This document shows positions 52,841-64,000 of a DNA stretch of 64,000 nucleotides, one piece after another. The DNA is from Lentzea aerocolonigenes. GTDB lineage: Bacteria > Actinomycetota > Actinomycetes > Mycobacteriales > Pseudonocardiaceae. A model generated the notes under the pieces. That model was not told the origin of the DNA. It saw only the letters and a program-made list of their open reading frames with translations, and made no database searches. How positions within the stretch are numbered: position 1 is the stretch's first letter; every line of letters starts with the position of its first letter. Location: positions 1 to 64,000 of the forward strand of contig NZ_BBOJ01000007.1 of NCBI RefSeq assembly GCF_000974445.1, given 5' to 3'. The position numbers and the translations under genes were made by a program.

Positions 52841-57102
<4,262 letters not shown>

Positions 57103-57179
57103 CGATCTTCGGAGCGGGGCGTTCTGCGCGCCCAGGCGTCCCGCGCCGAGCCCAACCCCGGCCACTGGCCGGCCCTCCC

Positions 57180-57211
57180 GCGTCCCCGGTACAGCGGCGT
57201 ACCGGGGACGC
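57180..57211 (+). terminator. Terminator after GH9 gene
   Basis: GCGTCCCCGGTA (57180-57191) and TACCGGGGACGC (57200-57211) form a perfect 12-bp stem with an 8-base loop. Confidence 0.82.
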
Positions 57212-57283
57212 GCTCTCACGGCCGACACGCGGCCGGTTCGGTCGAGTTCGAACTGACGGCCGCTGACTCCTACGATGTGCGGC

Positions 57284-58306
57284 ATGACGGAGATTGACCG
57301 GCAGCGACGACCCGGCCCGCGGATCGATGAGGTCGCCCGGCTGGCCGGTGTGTCCAAGTCGACGGTCTCCAGGGTGATCAACGACGAGCAGTACGTGAGC
57401 GCCAAGGCCCGCGACGCCGTGCACACGGCGATCACCCGGCTCAAGTACAGCCCGAACCACGCCGCCCGGTCCCTCGCGGGCAGCAAGGCGAACGCCATCG
57501 CGCTGATCGTGTCCGAACAGGGCAGCAGGGTGCTCGGCGACCCGTTCTTCGCGGGCGTGCTGCGCGGCGTGCACGCGGAGCTCTCCGGGCGGCGCATCCA
57601 GCTGCTGCTGATGCTCAGCCGGCCGGAGGACCACGACGACCTCCTCGGCTACCTGGCGGGCGGTCACGTCGACGGAGCGCTGCTGGTGAGCCTGCACGGC
57701 GACGACCCGTTGCCGAACCTGCTGCACGAGATCGGCCTGCCGGTCGTCGTCGGCGGCCGCCCGCTCGGCACCGCCTCCGTGCCGTTCGTTGACTCCGACA
57801 ACTTCACCGGCGGCCTGGACGCCGTGCGCCACCTGGTGTCGCTGGGCCGCAACAGGATCGCGACCGTCGCCGGCCCGCGCGACATGGCGGCGGGCCTCGA
57901 TCGGCTCAGCGGCTGGCGCCGGGGCCTCGGCGAGGCGAAGCTCTCCGCGGACCTCGTGGTGGAGGCCGACTTCACGCCGGAGAGCGGCGCCCAGGCGATG
58001 ACCGAGCTGCTCGACCGCGCGCCGGACATCGACGCCGTCTTCGTCGCCGCCGACATCATCGCGCTGGGCGTGTTGCAGGTCCTGCACGCCCGCGGCAGGC
58101 GGGTCCCGGAGGACGTGGCGGTGGTCGGGTTCGACGACTCGCTGCTCGCCTCGACCGCGACGCCGCCGCTCACCACGGTGCGGCAGGACGTCGAACAGCT
58201 CGGCCGCACGATGACGTGGCGGCTGCTGGGCGAGCTCGCCGGCGAGGAAGGGCTGCCGCCGTCGCTGTTGCTGCCGACCTCTTTGGTGCGTCGCGCGAGC
58301 GCCTAG
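57284..58306 (+). CDS. LacI-family regulator, CebR paralogue
   Basis: A 340-residue repressor. The LacI helix-turn-helix (about 12-60: EVARLAGVSKSTVSRVINDEQYVS, then YSPNHAARSLAG) is followed by a periplasmic-binding-protein-like sensor domain ending GFDDSLLASTATPPLTTV. It is strikingly similar to the CebR gene at 63142 across the whole visible length, including an identical recognition-helix core SKSTVSRVIN. It lies between the cellulase genes and cebE. TACGAT at 57271-57276 could be its -10 box. No TGGGAGCGCTCCCA box is seen at its own promoter. Confidence 0.93.
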   Translation: MTEIDRQRRPGPRIDEVARLAGVSKSTVSRVINDEQYVSAKARDAVHTAITRLKYSPNHAARSLAGSKANAIALIVSEQGSRVLGDPFFAGVLRGVHAELSGRRIQLLLMLSRPEDHDDLLGYLAGGHVDGALLVSLHGDDPLPNLLHEIGLPVVVGGRPLGTASVPFVDSDNFTGGLDAVRHLVSLGRNRIATVAGPRDMAAGLDRLSGWRRGLGEAKLSADLVVEADFTPESGAQAMTELLDRAPDIDAVFVAADIIALGVLQVLHARGRRVPEDVAVVGFDDSLLASTATPPLTTVRQDVEQLGRTMTWRLLGELAGEEGLPPSLLLPTSLVRRASA

Positions 58307-58520
58307 GAAATCAGCGCGTACGACAGGTCGGAGCACTCGTCAGGGCCGAACGGCACGGCGCTGTTGCTGCATGCGCCGAGCCGATCCACGCGCCTGCCAG
58401 AGCGCCGCCGTCACCCGTTGGTCCGTGCGTCCACATCGTCCTTCGGCTGCCTGGACCACACGTCGCTGACGCGGTGCGTGCCTGAGGAAGCACTCAGTGT
58501 TAACCCATCGGACACACTTC

Positions 58521-58534
58521 CGGGAACGCTCCCA
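58521..58534. promoter_or_regulatory. Imperfect CebR-type box CGGGAACGCTCCCA
   Basis: Reads TGGGAGCGTTCCCG on the other strand, differing from the CebR box at two positions. It lies 127 bases upstream of the main cebE operator and could support looping. Confidence 0.6.
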
Positions 58535-58621
58535 GTTGTCCCAACTGTGACCTGAGCCATGAATGGCGAGGTCATCCCGGTGTCAAGGCCCGAAACTGCC
58601 TGGTGCCGCCAGGAGTGTGGC

Positions 58622-58676
58622 TTGACACACGTTTGAATCCAGGGCGACACTCTGCCGCATCTGGGAGCGCTCCCAG
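58622..58676 (+). promoter_or_regulatory. cebE promoter with CebR operator
   Basis: TTGACA (58622-58627) and GACACT (58646-58651) are 18 bases apart. CTGGGAGCGCTCCCAG (58661-58676), containing the exact CebR box, lies 10 bases downstream of the -10, covering the transcription start. Confidence 0.85.
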
Positions 58677-58708
58677 AACCCGCCCGCCGAGACCAGAGGA
58701 GTTCTCCC

Positions 58709-59989
58709 GTGCGACACCGTTGGGTCAGCGTGCTGATCTGTGCCGCCGTGTCCGCCGCCGCCACCACTGCGTGCGGGTCGGGCGGGGCCAGTCAGTCCGG
58801 GGACGGAAAAACCGAACTCACGATCGCCACGTTCAACGAGTTCGGCTACGAGGACCTGTTCAAGGAGTACGAGGCGGCCCACCCGGACGTCAAGATCACT
58901 CAGCGCAAGACCGGACAGGGTCAGCCGCACCACCAGAACCTGTTCACCAAGCTGGGCGCCGGATCCGGGCTCGCCGACATCGAGGCGATCGAGGAGGGCT
59001 ACCTCAGCCAGGTGATGTCGAAGTCCAGCCAGTTCAACGATCTCAAGGAGATCGGCCCGGCGGTCGAGGGAGACCGCTGGCTGAAGTGGAAGACCGAGGC
59101 CGTCACCACCAAGGACGGCAAGCTGATCGGCTACGGCACGGACATCGGCCCGCTCGCGATGTGCTACCGCAAGGACCTGTTCGCGCAGGCCGGTCTCCCG
59201 TCGGACCCGGAGGGCGTGAAGGCGCTCTTCGCCACGTGGGACGCGTACTTCGCGGCCGGTGACCAGTTCATCGCCAAGGTTCCGGGTGTCGCCTGGTTCG
59301 ACAGCGCCGCCCAGGTCTTCAACGCGATGCACAACCAGCACGAGACCGGCTACTACGACAAGTCCGACAAGCTCGTCGTGGACACCAACCCCGACATCAA
59401 GGCCGACTGGACCGCGGTGACCACCGCTGTCTCGAAGGGGCAGTCGGCCAGGCTCGCGGCGTTCAGCCCCGAGTGGAACACCGGCTTCAAGCTCGGCAAG
59501 TTCGCCACCAAGACCTGCCCGTCGTGGATGCTGGGCGTGGTCGAGTCGCAGGCGGGCCCCGAGAACAAGGGCAAGTGGGCTGTCACCGACGCGTTCCCGA
59601 ACGGTGGCGGCAACTGGGGTGGCTCGTACCTGAGCGTGCCGAAGCAGAGCAAGAACGCCAAGAAGGCCGCCGAGCTCGCGGCCTGGCTGACGGCTCCGGA
59701 GCAGCAGATCAAGGCGTTCAAGGCCAAGGGCACGTTCCCGAGCCAGGTCAAGGCTCTGAGCGACCCGGCTCTGCTGGAGCAGACCAACGCCTACTTCGGT
59801 GACGTCAAGGCCGGCGCGCTGTTCGCCACGCAGGCCAAGAAGGTCACGGCCGCGCAGTACAAGGGCCCGGCCGACGGCCAGATCCAGGAGACGGTGTTCA
59901 GCCCGGCGCTGCAGTCGGTCGAGCAGGGCAAGAGCGCCGACGAGGCCTGGAAGACCGCCGTCGAAGGCGCTCAGAAGGCGGCCAAGTAG
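58709..59989 (+). CDS. cebE: Cello-oligosaccharide ABC transporter, substrate-binding lipoprotein
   Basis: A 426-residue family 1 solute-binding lipoprotein. The N-terminus has a signal peptide with lipobox ending at Cys22 (AATTAC-GSGG). The mature protein has the Venus-flytrap pattern: LTIATFNEFGYEDLFKEYEAAHPDVKI, then GAGSGLADIEAIE and WDAYFAAGDQ. Identification as CebE (cellobiose/cellotriose binding) rests on its operon with cebFG and bglC and on the CebR box. GTG start, with GAGGAG upstream. Its stop overlaps the cebF GTG by one base. Confidence 0.92.
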   Translation: MRHRWVSVLICAAVSAAATTACGSGGASQSGDGKTELTIATFNEFGYEDLFKEYEAAHPDVKITQRKTGQGQPHHQNLFTKLGAGSGLADIEAIEEGYLSQVMSKSSQFNDLKEIGPAVEGDRWLKWKTEAVTTKDGKLIGYGTDIGPLAMCYRKDLFAQAGLPSDPEGVKALFATWDAYFAAGDQFIAKVPGVAWFDSAAQVFNAMHNQHETGYYDKSDKLVVDTNPDIKADWTAVTTAVSKGQSARLAAFSPEWNTGFKLGKFATKTCPSWMLGVVESQAGPENKGKWAVTDAFPNGGGNWGGSYLSVPKQSKNAKKAAELAAWLTAPEQQIKAFKAKGTFPSQVKALSDPALLEQTNAYFGDVKAGALFATQAKKVTAAQYKGPADGQIQETVFSPALQSVEQGKSADEAWKTAVEGAQKAAK

Positions 59990-60948
59990 TGACCGCCGTT
60001 CTCTCCAAGGTGGACCGCGGGCGAGCTGACGAGGCTCGCCCGCGGCCCCCGCGGCGACACCGTCTGTCCAAGCTGGACACGAAGGTCTCGCCGTACCTGT
60101 TCGTCGCGCCGTTCTTCCTCCTGTTCGGCGCGATCGGCATGTTCCCGTTGCTGTACACGGCCTACGTCTCCCTGTTCGACTGGGAGGTCGGCGCCGACGA
60201 ACCGACGTTCATCGGGCTCGAAAACTACAAGACGCTGTTCGCGGACGACCAGTTCTGGAACGCGCTGTTCAACACGTTCAGCATCTTCGTGCTCTCCAGC
60301 GGTCCGCAGATCGTCGTCGCGGTCGCGCTCGCCGCGCTGCTGAACGAGAACCTGCGGGCCCGCACCGGCTGGCGGATGGGTGTCCTGCTCCCCTACGTCG
60401 CGAGCCTCGTGGCGCTGACGATCATCTTCGGCAACCTGTTCGGGCCGCAGTACGGTCTGGTCAACGACGTGCTCTCGGCCGTGGGCATCGGTCCGATCGA
60501 CTGGCAGGCCGACACGTTCGGCAGCCACATCGCGATCGCGTCGATGGTCAACTGGCGCTGGACCGGCTACAACGCGCTGATCGTGCTCGCCGCGATGCAG
60601 GCCATCCCCCGTGACATCTACGAGGCGGCGGTCGTCGACGGCGCGAGCGCGCTGCGGCGGTTCTTCAGCATCACGCTGCCGTTGCTGAAGCCGACGCTGA
60701 TCTTCGTGATCGTCACCTCGACGATCGGCGGTCTGCAGATCTTCACCGAGCCCAAGCTGTTCGAGCCGTCCGGCGGCAGCGGTGGCGGCGCGGAGCACCA
60801 GTACCAGACCGTCGTGCTCTACCTGTACCAGTCGGCGTTCCAGGGTCTCGACCTCGGTTACGCCTCCGCCATCGCCTGGGTGCTGTTCCTGATCATCATC
60901 AGCGTCGCCGGCCTCAACTTCTTCCTCACGAGGAGGGCGGTGCGATGA
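59989..60948 (+). CDS. cebF: Cello-oligosaccharide ABC transporter permease CebF
   Basis: A 319-residue inner-membrane permease of the MalF type with six helices after a basic N-terminal tail. The ATPase-docking EAA loop reads YEAAVVDGASALRRFFSITLPLLKPT. It pairs with CebG to form the channel. The operon carries no ATPase gene; in Streptomyces the shared MsiK ATPase serves the Ceb system, so one is expected elsewhere. GTG start at 59989. Confidence 0.92.
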   Translation: MTAVLSKVDRGRADEARPRPPRRHRLSKLDTKVSPYLFVAPFFLLFGAIGMFPLLYTAYVSLFDWEVGADEPTFIGLENYKTLFADDQFWNALFNTFSIFVLSSGPQIVVAVALAALLNENLRARTGWRMGVLLPYVASLVALTIIFGNLFGPQYGLVNDVLSAVGIGPIDWQADTFGSHIAIASMVNWRWTGYNALIVLAAMQAIPRDIYEAAVVDGASALRRFFSITLPLLKPTLIFVIVTSTIGGLQIFTEPKLFEPSGGSGGGAEHQYQTVVLYLYQSAFQGLDLGYASAIAWVLFLIIISVAGLNFFLTRRAVR

Positions 60949-61763
60949 CGAACCGCAGACCGTCTTTCCTGATCTACGGGTTGCTCGGCGCGTTCGTGCT
61001 CGGCTCGGCCTTCCCGTTCTACTGGTCGTTCCTCGTCGCGAGCCGCGACAACGCCGTGCTGACCGGGGACTTCACGCTGATCCCCGGCGGGAACTTCTTC
61101 TCCAACGCCATGCGGGTGTTCGACACCATCCCGTTCTGGAAGGCGCTGGCCAACAGCTTCATCGTCTCCGGGACCGTGACGGTGTCGGTGGTGCTGCTGT
61201 CCACGCTGGCCGGGTTCGCGTTCGCCAAGCTGCGGTTCCGCGGGCGCGGTGCGCTGTTCCTGTTCGTGGTGGCAACGTTGGCAGTGCCCACCCAGCTCGG
61301 CATCATCCCGCTGTACATGGCGATGGCCGAGTTCGGCTGGGCCGGTGAGCTCGAAGCCGTGATCGTGCCGAACCTCGTCACCGCGTTCGGTGTGTTCTGG
61401 ATGAGGCAGTACCTGCTCGACGCCGTTCCCGACGAACTCGTCGAGGCTGCCCGCATGGACGGCTGCAGCCTGTGGCGGACTTTCTGGCACGTCGCTCTTC
61501 CCGCCGCCCGGCCTGCCGCCGCGATGCTGGGCGTGTTCACGTTCATGCAGTCCTGGAACGACTTCCTGTGGCCACTGGTCGTGTTGAACGCCGACAACCC
61601 GACCCTCCAGGTGGCCCTGGAGAAGCTCCAAAGCGGGTACTACGTCGACTACTCGCTCGTACTCGCCGGAACGACACTCGCAACGGTTCCGGTGCTCATC
61701 GTGTTCCTCGTGCTCGGGCGGCAGATCGTCGCCGGTGTGATGCAGGGCGCCGTCAAGGGGTGA
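60945..61763 (+). CDS. cebG: Cello-oligosaccharide ABC transporter permease CebG
   Basis: A 272-residue MalG-type permease with six helices; the EAA loop reads VEAARMDGCSLWRTFWHVALPAARPA. It starts with ATG overlapping the cebF stop and ends 2 bases before the bglC start, keeping uptake and intracellular hydrolysis in step. Confidence 0.92.
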   Translation: MTNRRPSFLIYGLLGAFVLGSAFPFYWSFLVASRDNAVLTGDFTLIPGGNFFSNAMRVFDTIPFWKALANSFIVSGTVTVSVVLLSTLAGFAFAKLRFRGRGALFLFVVATLAVPTQLGIIPLYMAMAEFGWAGELEAVIVPNLVTAFGVFWMRQYLLDAVPDELVEAARMDGCSLWRTFWHVALPAARPAAAMLGVFTFMQSWNDFLWPLVVLNADNPTLQVALEKLQSGYYVDYSLVLAGTTLATVPVLIVFLVLGRQIVAGVMQGAVKG

Positions 61764-61765
61764 AA

Positions 61766-63145
61766 ATGGAGAACATTGTTTTCCCACAGGGTTTTCTGTG
61801 GGGAGCCGCCACCGCTGCGTTCCAGGTGGAGGGTGCGACCGAGCTCGACGGCCGCACCGACTCCATCTGGGACGAGTTCTGCCGGCAGCCCGGCAAGGTG
61901 GTCGGCGGCGACTGCGGTGAACCCGCCGCCGACCACTACCGCCGGTTCGAGCAGGACGTGGCGATGATGGCCGATCTCGGGCTCAAGGCGTACCGGTTCT
62001 CGATCGCCTGGCCGCGGGTGCGGCCGGACGGCGGCGACGTGAACCCGGCCGGGCTCGACTTCTACAAGCGGCTGATCGACACGTTGCTGGAGCACGACAT
62101 CGTGCCGTGGCCGACGCTGTACCACTGGGACCTGCCGCAGAAGCTCGAGGAAGCGGGTGGCTGGGCCAACCGCGACACCGCGTTCCGGTTCGCCGACTAC
62201 GCGGCCGCCACCGTGGAGGCGCTCGGTGACCGCGTCGGTACCTGGACGACGTTGAACGAGCCGTGGTGCTCGGCGTTCCTCGGCTACGCGTCGGGCGTGC
62301 ACGCGCCGGGCCGCACCGACCCGCGCGCCGCTGTCGCCGCCGTGCACCACCTGTTGCTCGGGCACGGGCTCGCCTCCACCACGATCCGGGCCGCGGCACC
62401 GGACGCGAAGGTCGGCATCACGCTGAACATGTACCCGATCATCCCGGTCGACCCGAGCGATCCTTCGGACCTCGACGTCGCGCGCAGGCTCGACGGGTTG
62501 CAGCAGCGGATCTTCCTGGACCCGTTGCTGCGCGGCGAGTATCCCGCCGACATCCTCGCGGACCTCGAGCCGTTCGGGTTCGGCGAGCACGTGCGCGACG
62601 GCGACCTCGGCGTGATCTCCGCACCGATGGACATGCTCGGCGTCAACTACTACACCGAGCACTACGTCAGCTCGTCGCCCAACGGCAGCGAGCCCGGTCC
62701 GTCGCCGTGGGTGGGCGTGCAGCACGCGTCGTTCCCCCGCCGTGACGCGCCCAGGACCGACATGGACTGGGAAGTTCATCCGGACGGTCTCACCACCGTG
62801 CTGCTGCGGCTGCACCACGACTACCCGCGGCTTCCGCTCTACATCACGGAGAACGGCGCCGCGTTCCGCGACGACTTCTCCGGCAACGGTGCGATCGACG
62901 ACGTCGACCGCACCGGCTACATCGCCTCGCACCTGCGCGCCGCTCACACGGCGATCAAGGCGGGGGTCGACCTGCGGGGCTACTTCTGCTGGTCGCTGCT
63001 GGACAACTTCGAGTGGGCCGAGGGGTACGCGAAGAGGTTCGGCATCGTCCACGTCGACTACGCCACCCAGATCCGGACCCCGAAGATGAGTGCGAGGTGG
63101 TTCAGCAGGGTGGCCCGCGACAACGCGCTCGTCAGCGTCTCATGA
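61766..63145 (+). CDS. bglC: GH1 beta-glucosidase
   Basis: A 459-residue cytoplasmic GH1 enzyme that cleaves imported cellobiose and short cello-oligosaccharides to glucose. GFLWGAATAAFQVEGA is the N-terminal signature, TTLNEPWC holds the acid/base Glu, and LYITENGAAF the nucleophile Glu; SLLDNFEWAEGYAKRFGIV is the conserved C-terminal segment. No signal peptide is present. The ATG at 61766 is preferred over a long upstream extension in the cebG gene. By removing cellobiose it would restore CebR repression. Confidence 0.96.
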   Translation: MENIVFPQGFLWGAATAAFQVEGATELDGRTDSIWDEFCRQPGKVVGGDCGEPAADHYRRFEQDVAMMADLGLKAYRFSIAWPRVRPDGGDVNPAGLDFYKRLIDTLLEHDIVPWPTLYHWDLPQKLEEAGGWANRDTAFRFADYAAATVEALGDRVGTWTTLNEPWCSAFLGYASGVHAPGRTDPRAAVAAVHHLLLGHGLASTTIRAAAPDAKVGITLNMYPIIPVDPSDPSDLDVARRLDGLQQRIFLDPLLRGEYPADILADLEPFGFGEHVRDGDLGVISAPMDMLGVNYYTEHYVSSSPNGSEPGPSPWVGVQHASFPRRDAPRTDMDWEVHPDGLTTVLLRLHHDYPRLPLYITENGAAFRDDFSGNGAIDDVDRTGYIASHLRAAHTAIKAGVDLRGYFCWSLLDNFEWAEGYAKRFGIVHVDYATQIRTPKMSARWFSRVARDNALVSVS

Positions 63146-64000
63146 CGGAAGGCAGGAGTCGCCGCCCCGGCCCGCGCATCGAGGAGGTCGCGCGCGTGGC
63201 CGGGGTGTCGAAGTCCACCGTCTCCCGGGTGATCAACGGAGAGAAGTACGTCAGCGAGCGGTCACGCCTGGCGGTGCACCGCGCGATCGCGATGCTCGGC
63301 TACAGCCCGAACCACGCCGCGAGGACCCTCGCGGGCAGCAGGGCCAACGCGATCGCGCTCGTGATCTCCGAACTGGGCAGCCGGGTGCTCGCCGACCCGT
63401 TCTTCGCCGGCGTGCTGCGCGGGGTGCACGCCGAGCTGGCGGGCCGGCACGTCCAGCTGCTGATGATGATGAACCAGCCGCTCGACGGCGAGGACCAGGT
63501 CGCCTACCTCACCGGCGGGCACGTCGACGGCGCGCTGGTGGTGAGCCTGCACGGCGAGGATCCGTTGCCGCGCACGCTGCACGAGACGGGGCTGCCCATC
63601 GTGGTGGGCGGCCGCCCTCTCGCGGGCGGCGCCGTCCCGTTCGTCGACTCGGACAACTTCAACGGCGCGTTGCAGGCGGTGCGCCTGCTGGTTTCCCTGG
63701 GCCGCACGAAGATCGCCACGATCGCGGGCCCGCACGACATGGCCGTCGGCATGGACCGGCTCAGCGGGTGGCGGTGCGGGCTCGCGGAGCACGGCATGTC
63801 CGTGGCCCTGGTGGTGCACAGCGACTTCACGCCGGAGAGCGGCGCGCTGGCGATGGAGGAGCTGCTGCGCAGAGCACCCGATCTCGACGCGGTGTTCGTG
63901 GCGGCCGACATCATGGCGCTGGGCGCGTTGAGAGTGCTGCAGGCGCGCGGTTACCGGATCCCCGACGACGTGGCGGTCGTGGGGTTCGACGACTCGGTGC
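63142..64000 (+). CDS. cebR: LacI-family repressor CebR (cut by window end)
   Basis: The first 286 codons are present. The helix-turn-helix (EVARVAGVSKSTVSRVINGEKYVS and YSPNHAARTLAG) is followed by the sensor domain (FVDSDNFNGALQAVRLLVSLG; FTPESGALAMEELL), ending in VGFDDSV at the window edge. It overlaps the bglC stop by four bases (ATGA), the usual cebEFG-bglC-cebR order of Streptomyces-type loci. It represses cellulase and uptake genes at TGGGAGCGCTCCCA until cellobiose binds. Its closeness to the gene at 57284 suggests a local duplication. Confidence 0.93.
   Translation, partial: MTEGRSRRPGPRIEEVARVAGVSKSTVSRVINGEKYVSERSRLAVHRAIAMLGYSPNHAARTLAGSRANAIALVISELGSRVLADPFFAGVLRGVHAELAGRHVQLLMMMNQPLDGEDQVAYLTGGHVDGALVVSLHGEDPLPRTLHETGLPIVVGGRPLAGGAVPFVDSDNFNGALQAVRLLVSLGRTKIATIAGPHDMAVGMDRLSGWRCGLAEHGMSVALVVHSDFTPESGALAMEELLRRAPDLDAVFVAADIMALGALRVLQARGYRIPDDVAVVGFDDSV

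Larger units (their letters stand above)
58307..58708. other. Regulatory spacer upstream of cebE
   Basis: These 402 bases hold an imperfect CebR box (58521-58534) and the cebE promoter with its perfect CebR box (58622-58676). The rest (58307-58500) shows only short frames, one of which on the minus strand is broken by a stop and ends in a Cys-containing 28-codon piece; no gene is claimed. Confidence 0.6.

Noticed and set aside
58307-58767. Minus-strand frames upstream of cebE that end in a Cys-containing 28-codon piece
   Set aside because: Interrupted by a stop, no ribosome-binding site or family motifs, and overlapping the cebE promoter; treated as chance.

Overview
The window is high-GC actinobacterial DNA. 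Dense GC-rich third codon positions, frequent GTG starts, LacI/CebR-type cellulose regulation, a DUF222-HNH element and many LuxR/TetR/ROK regulators suggest a soil saprophyte of the Pseudonocardiaceae (Lentzea, Saccharothrix or Amycolatopsis-like). This placement is inferred from gene content only. No rRNA, tRNA or CRISPR array was seen.

Layout. 1-2.8 kb: left-truncated IS110 transposase, then a DUF222-HNH endonuclease gene enclosed by a ~105-bp inverted repeat, with satellite repeats and a large perfect hairpin. 2.8-9.3 kb: secreted proteins, an M28-like peptidase with an eroded metal site, an EEP-family hydrolase, an EF-G paralogue with a possible leader peptide, and a GDSL esterase. 9.3-13.1 kb: xylose locus xylA-xylB plus a ROK repressor. 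13-17.4 kb: a NarL-type two-component pair, a membrane pentapeptide-repeat protein and a patatin. 17.5-29 kb: alpha-glucan and stress block (GH63-like, GH13 and GH15 hydrolases, AI-2E permease, small membrane proteins, K+ channel, MFS pump, DivIVA-like coiled coil, Rv2629-type release-factor homologue), partly sharing a CTTCACCCG motif. 29-31.8 kb: a large LAL-type LuxR regulator.

31.8-33 kb is a degenerate stretch: a GH105 pseudogene and a nested A-CB-CB-A repeat array. Next come a divergent NAD+-dependent DNA ligase, TetR and MerR regulators with visible operators, and a secreted GH5 enzyme. At 37.8-41.6 kb lies a four-gene minus-strand operon of VanX-like dipeptidase, alanine-racemase-type enzyme, D-Ala-D-Ala ligase and membrane acyltransferase. 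It resembles a VanC/VanT-type D-Ala-D-Ser system whose VanT is split into two genes. 41.7-51 kb holds an MBL hydrolase, NAD kinase, hydrolases, an MFS pump, a complete P450-ferredoxin-reductase chain with its TetR, and a PucR/esterase pair.

51.2-64 kb is a cellulose-utilisation locus: a GH5 cellulase, a secreted CBM2-like protein, a GH9 cellulase with two CBM3 modules, a LacI/CebR-like regulator, cebEFG, bglC and a second CebR (cut by the window end). Perfect or near-perfect TGGGAGCGCTCCCA operators precede the CBM2-like gene, the GH9 gene and cebE; a variant palindrome precedes the GH5 gene. The expected logic is secreted cellulases -> cello-oligosaccharides -> CebEFG import -> BglC cleavage, with CebR derepressed by the imported sugar.
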